Below, in pieces: positions 23,872 to 32,462 of a stretch of 64,000 bases of DNA. Position 1 is the first letter of the stretch. Each line of letters opens with the position of its first letter. A model generated the notes under the pieces. The model made no database searches and was not told the origin of the DNA. It worked only from the letters and a program-made list of their open reading frames with translations. Source of the DNA: JACCVL01 sp963704295 (GTDB taxonomy: Bacteria > Actinomycetota > Actinomycetes > Propionibacteriales > Nocardioidaceae); NCBI GenBank assembly GCA_963704295.1, contig OY969884.1, forward strand, positions 2,666,001 to 2,730,000. The letters are read 5' to 3'. Both the position numbers and the translations under genes were made by a program.

Positions 23872-26800
23872 GTGCTGCCGGCGCTGCCCGGTGCTGCCGG
23901 TCGGCGCCCGGGCCTCACCGTCGAGCGGCTGTACACCACCCCCGGCGTGCACCCGTACGACGAGGTGACGTGGGAGCGGCGCGACGTCGTGCAGACCAAC
24001 TGGCGGACCGGCGAGACGGTGTTCGAGCAGCGCGGCGCGGAGTTCCCGGACTTCTGGAGCGTCAACGCCTCGACGATCGTCACCAGCAAGTACTTCCGCG
24101 GCGCGACCGGCTCGGTCGAGCGGGAGAGCAGCCTGCGCCAGCTGATCGACCGGGTCGTCCTCACCTACGTGAAGGCCGGCAAGGACAACGGCTACTTCGC
24201 CACCCCGGACGACGCCGAGGTGTTCGAGCACGAGTTGACCTGGATGCTGCTCCACCAGGTGTTCAGCTTCAACTCACCCGTCTGGTTCAACGTGGGCACG
24301 ACCAGCCCGCAGCAGGTCAGCGCCTGCTTCATCCTTGCCGTCGACGACAACATGGACTCGATCCTGAACTGGTACCGCGAGGAGGGCCTCATCTTCAAGG
24401 GTGGCTCCGGCAGCGGGCTGAACATCAGCCGGATCCGGTCGTCCAAGGAGCTGCTCCGCTCGTCCGGCGGCACCGCCAGCGGCCCGGTCAGCTTCATGCG
24501 CGGCGCGGACGCCAGCGCCGGCACGATCAAGTCCGGCGGGGCGACCCGGCGGGCGGCGAAGATGGTCGTGCTCGACGTGGACCACCCCGACATCGAGGAG
24601 TTCGTGTCGACCAAGGCGCGCGAGGAGGACAAGATCCGCGTGCTGCGGGACGCAGGGTTCGACATGGACCTCGGCGGGCACGACATCGTCAGCGTGCAGT
24701 ACCAGAACGCCAACAACTCGGTCCGGGTCAGCGACGACTTCATGCGCGCGGTCGAGGAGGGCGGCGACTTCGGCCTGCGCGCCCGCACCAACGGCGAGGT
24801 GATCGAGACCGTCGACGCGCAGCGGCTGTGGGGCGACATCGCGCAGGCCGCGTGGGAGTGCGCCGACCCCGGCGTGCAGTACGACGGCACGATCAACGAC
24901 TGGCACACCACGCCGGAGTCCGGCCGAATCACCGCGTCCAACCCGTGCTTCCCCGCCGACCAGCGGGTGGTGACCGACAAGGGCCTGGTCCGGATCGGCG
25001 ACCTGGTGGGCCGGGCCGCGGAGGGCGAGAAGTTCGAGGTCTACACCAACGACGTGACCGCGGCCAGCGACCCGGGCAACCGGGTGGTGGCGACCCGACC
25101 GGTGCGCTACATGGTCACCGGCACCAACGAGATCGTCGAGCTGCGCTTCTCCGACGGCTCCCGGCTGCGCTGCACCCCGAACCACCGGGTGTGGACGGCC
25201 AACCGCGGCTGGGTGCACGCCGAGCAGCTCGTCGAGTCCGACCAGGTGGTCCGCTCGTTCCAGTACGCCGCGCGCTCGATGGCCTCGGCGGCGCTGCCGC
25301 GCCGGGCGCAGCGGGTCGGCCGGCGCGCCGGGCTGGCGATGCCGGACAAGTGGAGCGAGGACCTCGGGCACCTGCTGGGCTGGCTGGTCGGCAGCGGCCG
25401 GCTGTCCGGCCAGGCGCTGACCCTGGCCTACGGCACCGACGCCGACTCCGAGCAGGTCCGGGCCCGGCACGCGGCCACGCTGCGCGGCTGGACCGGGGTG
25501 GCCCCGGACGTCAGCGAGCAGGTCGACGGCAGCGTCCGGCTGCGGGTGACCGACCCGCAGCTGCTGAACTTCTGCACCGCGCTCGGCGTCGCCCGTGGCG
25601 GCGCGGCCGGCGCGGTCGTTCCGGACGCGGTGTTCGAGGCGCCGGAGCCGGTGCTCGCGGCGTTCCTGCGCGGACTGCTCGACGCCGCCGGCGGGGTGGT
25701 GACCGACGAGCCTGGCGCGGGTGGCGCTGCGTCATACGTGGCGTTGTCCGGCCGCTCCGAGGAGCTGCTGCTCGGCGTGCAGGAGCTGCTCGCCGGCAGT
25801 GGGATCGCGGCCGAGGTGCGCTGCACCGGCATCGCCGCGGAGTCGTTCACCTTCCTGCGCACCGACGGCACCGAGGCCGTGCACGGCTCGGACGGGCCGG
25901 CGTACCAGCTGCGGGTCGGCGGCCGGTCGCTGCGCGAGCTCGCCGTACGGGTCGGCTTCGGCGCGGAGGCCAAGGCTGCCGCGCTGGGCCACGCGCTGGC
26001 CCGCGCGCCGGAGCAGCCGCAGCGCGCCGCCGCGGACGAGACGGTCCGGCTGGTGGCGCGGGAGTCGCAGGGCTTCGAGACGACGTTCAACCTGACCGAG
26101 CCGCGCAACCACTCCTACGTCGTGAGCGGCGTGGTGGTGGCGAACTGCTCGGAGTACATGCACCTGGACAACTCCAGCTGCAATTTGGCCAGCCTCAACC
26201 TGCTGACCTTCCTCGAGGACGACGGCAGCTTCGCCGCTGAGCGGTTCACCAAGGCGGTCGAGTTCGTCATCACCGCGATGGACATCTCGATCTGCTTCGC
26301 CGACTTTCCGACCGAGGCGATCGGCGACACCACCCGGTCGTACCGGCAGCTCGGCATCGGCTACGCCAACCTCGGCGCGCTGCTGATGGCCTCCGGGCTG
26401 GCCTACGACGGCGACGGCGGCCGGGCGCTGGCGGCGAGCATCACCTCGCTGATGACCGGGGCGGCGTACAAGCGGTCGGCGGAGCTGGCCGGGGTGGTGG
26501 GGCCGTACGACGGCTACGCCCGCAACGAGACTGCGCACACCAGGGTGATGCGCAAGCACCAGGCAGCTAACGACGAGGTGCGCACGATGCACCCGATGGA
26601 CACCGCTGTGCACAGCGCGGCGACGAAGGCGTGGGCGGACTGCCTGGCGATCGGGGCGGAGAACGGCTGGCGCAACGCGCAGGCCTCGGTGCTGGCGCCG
26701 ACCGGGACGATCGGCTTCATGATGGACTGCGACACCACCGGGATCGAGCCGGACTTCTCGCTGGTGAAGTTCAAGAAGCTGGTCGGCGGCGGCTCGATGC

Positions 26801-27933
26801 AGATCGTCAACCAGACGGTGCCGCGGGCGCTGACCAAGCTCGGCTACCAGGACGAGCAGATCGAGGCGATCGTCGAGTACATCGCCGAGCACGGGCACGT
26901 CATCGACTCGCCGGGGCTGCGGCCGGAGCACTACGAGGTCTTCGACTGCGCGATGGGGGAGCGGTCGATCAAGCCGATGGGACACGTGCGGATGATGGCG
27001 GCTACGCAGCCGTTCCTGTCCGGGGCGATCTCCAAGACGGTGAACCTGCCGGAGACCTCGACCGTCGAGGACATCGCCGACGTCTACTTCCAAGGCTGGA
27101 AGCTCGGGCTGAAGGCGCTGGCGGTCTACCGGGACAACTGCAAGGTCGGGCAGCCGCTGGCCGACGGCCGGGCGAAGCAGAAGGAGGCAGTGGCGGCTGC
27201 GGACGCCGCGGCGCCGGCGGAGCTGGCCCGCCCGGTGCGCAAGCGGTTGCCGAAGTCGCGCCCGTCGATCACGACCTCGTTCACCGTCGGCGGGGCCGAG
27301 GGCTACATGACCGCTGGGTCGTACCCGGACGACGGGCTCGGCGAGGTGTTCCTCAAGCTCGGCAAGCAGGGGTCGACCCTGGCAGGGGTGATGGACGCCT
27401 TCTCGATGGCGATCTCGATCTCGTTGCAGTACGGGGTGCCGCTGGAGACCTACGTCTCGAAGTTCACCAACATGAAGTTCGAGCCGGCCGGCATGACCGA
27501 CGACCCGGACGTGCGGATGAGCCAGTCGATCATGGACTACGTGTTCCGCCGGCTGGCGCTGGACCACCTGCCGTTCGAGAAGCGGGCCGCGCTCGGTATC
27601 TACTCCGCCGATGAGCGGCGCCGCCAGCTGGAGACCGGCTCGTACGAGGAGGCCGGCGACGACGACGGCGAGCTGCCCGAGGCGGAGTCGCTGAAGGCCG
27701 GCTCGCCCGCGGCTGCCGTGGTCGAGGCGGATGCCTCGGTCGAGACCCCGGACCCGGTCGCCGACACGGCTCGGCCGGCGCCGGCCACCGCGCACACCAC
27801 CGCCGAGCTGCTGGAGGAGATCACCGGCTCGTCCGTCGACGCGCCGCTGTGCTTCACCTGCGGCACCAAGATGCGCCCGGCCGGAAGCTGCTTCGTGTGC
27901 GAGGGGTGTGGGAGCACAAGCGGCTGCAGTTGA
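23872..27933 (+). CDS. nrdJ: Vitamin B12-dependent (class II) ribonucleotide reductase, with intein
   Basis: Makes deoxyribonucleotides with adenosylcobalamin as radical source. The open frame from GTG 23872 encodes 1353 residues; removing a 400-residue intein leaves about 953, normal for the family. Seen: TTPGVHPYDEVTWERRD, FSFNSPVWFNVG, GGSGSGLNISRIRSS, then after the intein CSEYMHLDNSSCNLASLNL, and a C-terminal zinc-ribbon (CFTCGTKM, CFVCEGCG). The best start would be ATG 23811 with a purine-rich site before it, but one extra C at 23887-23889 breaks that frame. Without it the N-terminus would read on smoothly. Partner: nrdR upstream. Confidence 0.93.
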   Translation: MLPALPGAAGRRPGLTVERLYTTPGVHPYDEVTWERRDVVQTNWRTGETVFEQRGAEFPDFWSVNASTIVTSKYFRGATGSVERESSLRQLIDRVVLTYVKAGKDNGYFATPDDAEVFEHELTWMLLHQVFSFNSPVWFNVGTTSPQQVSACFILAVDDNMDSILNWYREEGLIFKGGSGSGLNISRIRSSKELLRSSGGTASGPVSFMRGADASAGTIKSGGATRRAAKMVVLDVDHPDIEEFVSTKAREEDKIRVLRDAGFDMDLGGHDIVSVQYQNANNSVRVSDDFMRAVEEGGDFGLRARTNGEVIETVDAQRLWGDIAQAAWECADPGVQYDGTINDWHTTPESGRITASNPCFPADQRVVTDKGLVRIGDLVGRAAEGEKFEVYTNDVTAASDPGNRVVATRPVRYMVTGTNEIVELRFSDGSRLRCTPNHRVWTANRGWVHAEQLVESDQVVRSFQYAARSMASAALPRRAQRVGRRAGLAMPDKWSEDLGHLLGWLVGSGRLSGQALTLAYGTDADSEQVRARHAATLRGWTGVAPDVSEQVDGSVRLRVTDPQLLNFCTALGVARGGAAGAVVPDAVFEAPEPVLAAFLRGLLDAAGGVVTDEPGAGGAASYVALSGRSEELLLGVQELLAGSGIAAEVRCTGIAAESFTFLRTDGTEAVHGSDGPAYQLRVGGRSLRELAVRVGFGAEAKAAALGHALARAPEQPQRAAADETVRLVARESQGFETTFNLTEPRNHSYVVSGVVVANCSEYMHLDNSSCNLASLNLLTFLEDDGSFAAERFTKAVEFVITAMDISICFADFPTEAIGDTTRSYRQLGIGYANLGALLMASGLAYDGDGGRALAASITSLMTGAAYKRSAELAGVVGPYDGYARNETAHTRVMRKHQAANDEVRTMHPMDTAVHSAATKAWADCLAIGAENGWRNAQASVLAPTGTIGFMMDCDTTGIEPDFSLVKFKKLVGGGSMQIVNQTVPRALTKLGYQDEQIEAIVEYIAEHGHVIDSPGLRPEHYEVFDCAMGERSIKPMGHVRMMAATQPFLSGAISKTVNLPETSTVEDIADVYFQGWKLGLKALAVYRDNCKVGQPLADGRAKQKEAVAAADAAAPAELARPVRKRLPKSRPSITTSFTVGGAEGYMTAGSYPDDGLGEVFLKLGKQGSTLAGVMDAFSMAISISLQYGVPLETYVSKFTNMKFEPAGMTDDPDVRMSQSIMDYVFRRLALDHLPFEKRAALGIYSADERRRQLETGSYEEAGDDDGELPEAESLKAGSPAAAVVEADASVETPDPVADTARPAPATAHTTAELLEEITGSSVDAPLCFTCGTKMRPAGSCFVCEGCGSTSGCS
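24946..26145 (+). mobile_element. Intein in NrdJ, 400 residues, endonuclease probably dead
   Basis: In-frame insertion between Pro and Cys of the extein (NP/CSEYMH). It begins with Cys (CFPADQRVVTDKG, block A), has block B LRCTPNHRVWT with the TxxH pair, and ends with block F/G RNHSYVVSGVVVAN before Cys+1. The penultimate residue is Ala, not the usual His. The middle holds two degenerate LAGLIDADG motifs: LLGWLVGSG (Ser150 where an acidic residue is expected) and FLRGLLDAAGG (Ala248 for the catalytic Asp). Splicing is expected, since the host enzyme needs it; homing is not. Confidence 0.9.
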
Positions 27934-28203
27934 GCTCAGTGGGCACGGCCGACCCACTGTTTTGACCCACGGCGCTGGCCGGAGTCGCCTCGACGGCACT
28001 CTCTGCTTCGAACGTGCGAAAGTCCCCGACGGCACCTGTGCCCGCGACGCGAGACATAGCAACTCGGTCGTCGCCTAGGGGCACTGGGACCCCGGCTTGG
28101 AGACATGCCGGGCGCTTTCCGACATGCGATCGGTACGAATCCGCACCAAGGCGGGACCTCGTGCCCCGCGATGAACTCGCCCGGTACCTGGCTGGGGTAA
28201 TGC
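27934..28203. other. Gap after nrdJ, no gene seen
   Basis: 270 bases between nrdJ and the minus-strand pseudogene. Base composition falls compared with the core genes, which marks the left border of the accessory segment. No RNA gene, convincing promoter or repeat of the two local families is visible. Confidence 0.5.
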
Positions 28204-28902
28204 CTAGCACACCTTTCGCGCCGGCTCCTCCCCTGCGGGGTCAGAGTCCGGAGCCGGGCCGAACGCCCTGTCGGAGGCCTTGATGACTCCTTGGCAAAAT
28301 ACTGCGTTTGCACTGGCGCCGATCACTAACCCGACCCCGAACGGGATCACTCGACCGAGAACGATGACGCCGCGGGTAGTGCCGTACTTTGTGACGAAGC
28401 TGTGGCCGAGGACTTTGTTGATCTTGTAGATACTCGACGTTGGAATCGAGTTCACGAGCCCCTTCGCCTAATGCTGTCCCGTCCGCTCTGCGATCTGACC
28501 GACAGACTTCACTCCAGCGTCACCGAGCATGATCGCCATGAGGAGCGTGCGACGACGCTCGATGTCTCGCACCGAAATTCCTTGAACTTCGGCACGCGCA
28601 AGTACATAAAGCGTGGTTGCGTTCATGAATCCGACGGCTTCGCCGGCCGACAGGGCCATGGCAGCCCCCGTCCCGACCCCAGGAGCGGCGGCAGTTCCGC
28701 CGACTGCAGCTCCAGAGCTGATCGTCGCGGTGCGCAACTCCCTGTTCAACCGCTTGATCACGGCGGCCGAATCCATTTCAGGGTTGCGGCTCCTGATCCG
28801 CGCAACATGTCCATGCACGAGGGGCCCCTGAAGCTCGAGCGCCTGGTTCATCAGTTTCATGACCGCGCGCTGAGGCCCGGCGGGCGTCCTGTCCAATGTC
28901 AT
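28204..28902 (-). pseudogene. EcsC-like membrane-associated protein, split by one amber codon
   Basis: One reading frame of 233 codons interrupted by TAG at 28470-28468. The part before it (144 residues, ATG 28902) has ISSGAAVGGTAAAPGVGTGA and LLMAIMLGDAGVKSVGQIAERT; the part after continues in the same frame (AKGLVNSIPTSSIYKINKVLG, then FVTKYGTTRGVIVLGRVIPFGVG). The joint RTGQH-stop-AKGLV suggests a TGG (Trp) to TAG change. A GTG at 28455 could allow re-initiation of the second half. EcsC-like assignment rests on the glycine-rich hydrophobic helices and is tentative. GC content is lower than in neighbours. Confidence 0.72.
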
Positions 28903-29070
28903 GGCAGGAAGTTACGTCATCCGGTGAACCGATGTCGTTCCATTAGGCCGATGCAGACATGGCCGAGCGCCGACGAATCGGCTGCTCTTGGTGAGGGGGT
29001 CGACCCAGCCGCCCCGTCTGAAGGTGGTGCGGTTGAGTCCCGCAGCGTCCCGAGCCCGAGTCGACTGTCG

Positions 29071-29115
29071 GTGCCGTACGGCACGATGCAGACCAAGCAT
29101 CCAGGGTCGGGATGC
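29071..29115 (+). promoter_or_regulatory. Palindrome and hairpin upstream of the YbjN/NERD pair
   Basis: A perfect 14-base palindrome GTGCCGTACGGCAC (29071-29084) and a small hairpin GCATCC-7-GGATGC (29097-29115) lie 15-59 bases before the ATG at 29130. The palindrome is a candidate repressor site for the two-gene cassette. No dedicated regulator is seen. Confidence 0.35.
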
Positions 29116-29129
29116 GAGGGGGGTCGAGG

Positions 29130-29552
29130 ATGAGGTTCGAGTGGTTCACGGCGTACGTCGACTCGCTGCTGCGTGAGATGTGGGACGGGCACGCCCGCAG
29201 GGACGGTGACGGTGACTGGCCGTTCCGGCACGGCACGGCGGCCTGCTGGGTGGCGGTGCGACCCGTACCGCGCTGGCGGGTTGAGGTGTTCGCCCACGCG
29301 GCAGCGGGCGTCAAGCAGTCCGCGCGACTGCTCCGCGAGCTGAACGAGGCCAACAGCTCGCTCGTCGACGGTCGTGTCTACTGGCGCGGCGGCGTGGTGG
29401 TGGTCGAGACCACGATCGAGGCCGAGCAGGTCGACGACAAGTCCCTCACCCGCGCCTGCGTGGCAGTCGGAAACACCGCCGACGACCTGGGCGGTCTGCT
29501 GGCCGCAATGTTCGACGGAACCACGCCGTTCCCGGCCGAGATGGGGGCCTGA
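29130..29552 (+). CDS. YbjN / type III secretion chaperone-like domain protein
   Basis: 140 residues from ATG 29130 (GAGG just upstream). The pattern FTAYVDSLLREM, then WRVEVFAHAAAGVKQSARLLRELNEANSSLVDGRVYW and VVVETTIEAEQVDDKSLTRAC fits the TY3SS-chaperone/YbjN fold, usually small protein-binding modules. It lies 3 bases before the NERD-helicase gene and is surely co-transcribed. It probably binds or tempers its partner; this is inferred from gene order alone. Confidence 0.7.
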   Translation: MRFEWFTAYVDSLLREMWDGHARRDGDGDWPFRHGTAACWVAVRPVPRWRVEVFAHAAAGVKQSARLLRELNEANSSLVDGRVYWRGGVVVVETTIEAEQVDDKSLTRACVAVGNTADDLGGLLAAMFDGTTPFPAEMGA

Positions 29553-29555
29553 GCG

Positions 29556-31238
29556 ATGCCACTGCTCTGGCCGGAGCGGCCGGAGTTCGCTACCGAGAGC
29601 GAGCGCAAGGTTTGGGAGCTGCTCCGCGCCGGACTCGGTGCCGACGACCTGCTCGTCGCCAACCAGCGCGTCACCGACCACCGCAAGGACTACGAGATCG
29701 ACCTGGCGGTCGTCCTGCCCGACGCCGGCGTTGTGGTGATCGAGGTCAAGGGCAGCGGCGTACGCCACGACGGCACGGGGTGGCGTCAGCACCTGCGCGG
29801 CCGCGACCGCAAGATTGACCCGGTCGACCAGGCCCGCGCCGCCAAGTACGCCCTCCGCTCGTACGTCGAGGCGGACCCCCGATGGGGCAGCCGCACCCGG
29901 ATCCGGTGGGGCCACGCCGTGGTCCTGCCCTACCTCGCCCTCGCCGACGACTTCGCCCTGCCGGACTGCCCCCGTTGGACGGTCGTGGGCTCGGGTGACC
30001 TCCCGGATCTGGTCGAGCGACTGCGCCGGATCGGCCGCGACCAGGACACCGGCAACCGCCCCGTCAGCACCGACGACGTCGCGACCATCCTCGAGATCCT
30101 GCGCGGCCGCGCCCTGCCGCAGCGCGACCTGCTCGGCGAGGCGACCGCCCGCGAGGACGTCGCGGACCGGCTGACCCAGGAACAGGCCGCGGTGCTCGAC
30201 GCGATCCGGCTGCTGCCCCGAGTCGAGGTGCGCGGCGGTGCCGGCAGCGGCAAGACCTGGCTGGCGGTCGAGCAGGCGCGTCGGCTCACTCACGCAGGCG
30301 AACGGGTGGCACTGCTCTGCTACTCGCGCGGCCTGGCGGCGTACCTGTCCCGCCGCGTCGGCACCTTCGACCGCAAGGACAAGCCCGCCTACGTCGGCAC
30401 CTTCCACGGTCTCGGGATCGAGTGGGGAGCGGCGCCTGGCAGCGACGACGACAGCGACTACTGGGAGCGGCGGCTGCCCGAGCAGATGGTGTCGCTGGCC
30501 CGCGAGCAGCCGCCGGGCAAGCGGTTCGACGCCATCGTCGTCGACGAGGCGCAGGACTTCGCCGACGCCTGGTGGCCGGCGCTGCTCGCCGCCCTGACCG
30601 ACGAGGAGGTCGGCCGGCTGTACGTCTTCTCCGACGAGGGGCAGCGGGTGTTCTCCCGCTACGGCGGCGCTCCCGCCCAGCTGGTTCCGATCGTGCTCGA
30701 CCACAACCTCCGCAACACCGTGCAGATCGCCGAGTCCTTCAACACGCTGGCGCCGATGCGGATGCGGCTGCGTGGCGGCGACGGTCCCGACGTTCGCTTC
30801 GTCGAGTGCGCAGCCGCGGACGCGCTCGACCGCGCCGACGAGGAGGTCGACCGGCTGCTCGACGACGGCTGGCGGGCCGAGGACGTCGCGCTGCTGACCA
30901 CCGGCAGCCGGCACCCCGAGCAGTCCAGCCGGCAGGCCGAGGGACAGGAGACGTACTGGGAGTCGTTCTGGGACGCCGACCAGGTCTTCTACGGCCACGT
31001 CCTCGGCTTCAAGGGGCTGGAACGACGCGCGGTGGTGCTGGCGCTGAACGAGCCCAGCCCCGGCGAGCGGTCCCGGGAGCGGCTGTACGTCGGGCTGTCG
31101 CGAGCGCGCGACCAGCTGGTGGTGTGCGGCGACCCCACGTTCGTCGAGCAGGTCGGCGGACGAGCGGTGCTCAAGCGGCTCACCGGCGGCGGACGTGGCG
31201 CAGGTGGCGGCTCGGAGCCGGGCTCAACCCAGCGGTGA
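29556..31238 (+). CDS. NERD nuclease-domain / UvrD-like helicase fusion
   Basis: 560 residues in two parts. The N-terminal NERD domain (about 10-120) has the nuclease signature Asp49 - Glu63-x-Lys65 (YEIDLAVVL, VVVIEVKGSG). The C-terminal SF1 helicase has Walker A GGAGSGKT (227-234), motif II VVDEAQDF (about 330), LDHNLRNT (motif IV-like) and motif VI YVGLSRARDQLVV. It is shorter than UvrD because the 1B/2B regions are small. It could serve in DNA repair or in defence against foreign DNA. It lies in an accessory segment with pseudogenes and a toxin remnant, which favours defence but does not prove it. Confidence 0.87.
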   Translation: MPLLWPERPEFATESERKVWELLRAGLGADDLLVANQRVTDHRKDYEIDLAVVLPDAGVVVIEVKGSGVRHDGTGWRQHLRGRDRKIDPVDQARAAKYALRSYVEADPRWGSRTRIRWGHAVVLPYLALADDFALPDCPRWTVVGSGDLPDLVERLRRIGRDQDTGNRPVSTDDVATILEILRGRALPQRDLLGEATAREDVADRLTQEQAAVLDAIRLLPRVEVRGGAGSGKTWLAVEQARRLTHAGERVALLCYSRGLAAYLSRRVGTFDRKDKPAYVGTFHGLGIEWGAAPGSDDDSDYWERRLPEQMVSLAREQPPGKRFDAIVVDEAQDFADAWWPALLAALTDEEVGRLYVFSDEGQRVFSRYGGAPAQLVPIVLDHNLRNTVQIAESFNTLAPMRMRLRGGDGPDVRFVECAAADALDRADEEVDRLLDDGWRAEDVALLTTGSRHPEQSSRQAEGQETYWESFWDADQVFYGHVLGFKGLERRAVVLALNEPSPGERSRERLYVGLSRARDQLVVCGDPTFVEQVGGRAVLKRLTGGGRGAGGGSEPGSTQR

Positions 31239-31560
31239 GTCGAGGGCCGACGTCACGTCCGTCTCTGCGAAGTCGGCACCGCTGTAAAGCAGCGGCTACG
31301 CGGCTGCAGCCGCCAAGGCATACGCGAACACTTCTCCGAAGTTGAGACCGGCGGCATGCCTGCTGCCCCTGCCCGAAGTCGCGATACGCGGCCCTGGCGA
31401 GGCAAGCCTGGTCAGGGGTGACCGCGACGACCACCGCTGTCTCGAGGTAGTTCGCTGCCGACATTCGCGCACCGTTCGCAGCGGCGATCGCCGCCAGGAT
31501 CGCGTCTCGTTCCGGATGGGCGGCGAGGACGGCGATCAGGGCGGAGGTGTCCACGATCAC
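31224..31560 (-). pseudogene. vapC: VapC-type PIN toxin remnant
   Basis: From GTG 31560 the protein starts as a PIN toxin (VIVDTSALIAVLAAHPERDA, MSAANYLETAVVV) and then jumps to AVTPDQACLARAAYRDFG, lacking about 30 middle residues with an acidic site. After this an extra G (CCC on plus, 31372-31374) shifts the frame; the right continuation HAAGLNFGEVFAYALAAAAA then meets a TAG, followed by PLLYSGADFAETDVTSALD and a stop at 31226-31224. So there is a deletion, a frameshift and a nonsense codon: a dead gene. A short antitoxin tail (RVSSVSRLPG) may precede it. It overlaps the end of the helicase gene. Confidence 0.82.
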
Positions 31561-31629
31561 CCGGGCAGCCGCGAGACGGATGAGACGCGGACCCCCCGGG
31601 CGACGGCGGCGGAACGGTGATTTGCGACA

Positions 31630-32421
31630 GTGACGCCCGTGCCCTTCCGCCTCGACGACCGGGTCGTCCTCGTTACCGGCAGCGGCGGCCCGGACGGGAT
31701 CGGCTTCGCCACCGCCCGGCTGCTGGCCGCGATGGGTGCCCGGGTCGCGCTCACCTCGACCACCGAGCGATGTCACGAGCGGGCGGCCGAGCTGGCCGCC
31801 GACGGCGCCGAGGCGCTGGCGCGAGTCGCCGACCTCACCGACCCCGCCCAGGCCGAGCGGCTGGTCGGCCGCGTGACCGCGTCGTGGGGCAGGATCGACG
31901 TGCTGGTCAACAACGCCGGCATGACGTCGGTGAACGATCCGGACTCCGGCGGGGCGTTCCTCGAGCTGACCGCCGAACACTGGGCGCACAGCATCGACCG
32001 CAACCTCGGCACCGCCGTCACCGTGACCCGGCTGGTCCTCCCCGGCATGCTCGCCCGCGGGTCGGGCCGGGTCGTCAACGTCGCGTCCACCTCGGGTCCG
32101 GTGACCGCCTACCCCGACGACGCGGCGTACCACGCCGCCAAGGCCGGCATGGTCGGCGCGACCCGCGCACTGGCGGTGGAGGTCGCCGCCCGCGGCATCA
32201 CCGTCAACGCGGTGTGCCCCGGCTGGATCGCCACACCCTCGGTGTCGGAGGCCGAGCACCGGATGGGACTCGCCTCCCCGACGGGGCGCTCCGGCCGGCC
32301 GGACGAGGTGGCCGCGGCGATCGGCTTCCTGGCCAGCGGCGAGGCGTCGTACGTCAACGGCGAGCTGCTCGTCGTCGACGGCGGCAACGCGGTCACCGAG
32401 GACCGCCGGCTCCCCGGCTGA
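31630..32421 (+). CDS. SDR-family oxidoreductase (FabG-like)
   Basis: 263 residues from a GTG. NAD(P)-binding TGSGGPDGIG (16-25), NNAG (94-97), catalytic Ser153/Ser155, Tyr167 and Lys171 (AAYHAAK), and CPGWIATPS. The short insertion GGPD in the glycine motif is unusual but seen in some 3-oxoacyl-ACP reductase-like SDRs. The substrate is not known. It lies 41 bases before a DinB-family gene on the same strand. Confidence 0.88.
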   Translation: MTPVPFRLDDRVVLVTGSGGPDGIGFATARLLAAMGARVALTSTTERCHERAAELAADGAEALARVADLTDPAQAERLVGRVTASWGRIDVLVNNAGMTSVNDPDSGGAFLELTAEHWAHSIDRNLGTAVTVTRLVLPGMLARGSGRVVNVASTSGPVTAYPDDAAYHAAKAGMVGATRALAVEVAARGITVNAVCPGWIATPSVSEAEHRMGLASPTGRSGRPDEVAAAIGFLASGEASYVNGELLVVDGGNAVTEDRRLPG

Positions 32422-32462
32422 CAGCCGTCGGCCGGAACGCAATACGGGAGGGGACACCGGAC

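Noticed and set aside
23811..23889. Programmed frameshift in nrdJ
   Set aside because: No slippery heptamer or following structure typical for programmed shifts; a repeat-rich GC tract favours an indel or read error.
24946..26145. Active homing intein
   Set aside because: Both expected catalytic acids of the LAGLIDADG motifs are replaced (Ser and Ala).
28014..28283. Small plus-strand frame in the gap after nrdJ and over the pseudogene
   Set aside because: No ribosome site, low-complexity Arg/Pro content, and it overlaps the clear minus-strand pseudogene.
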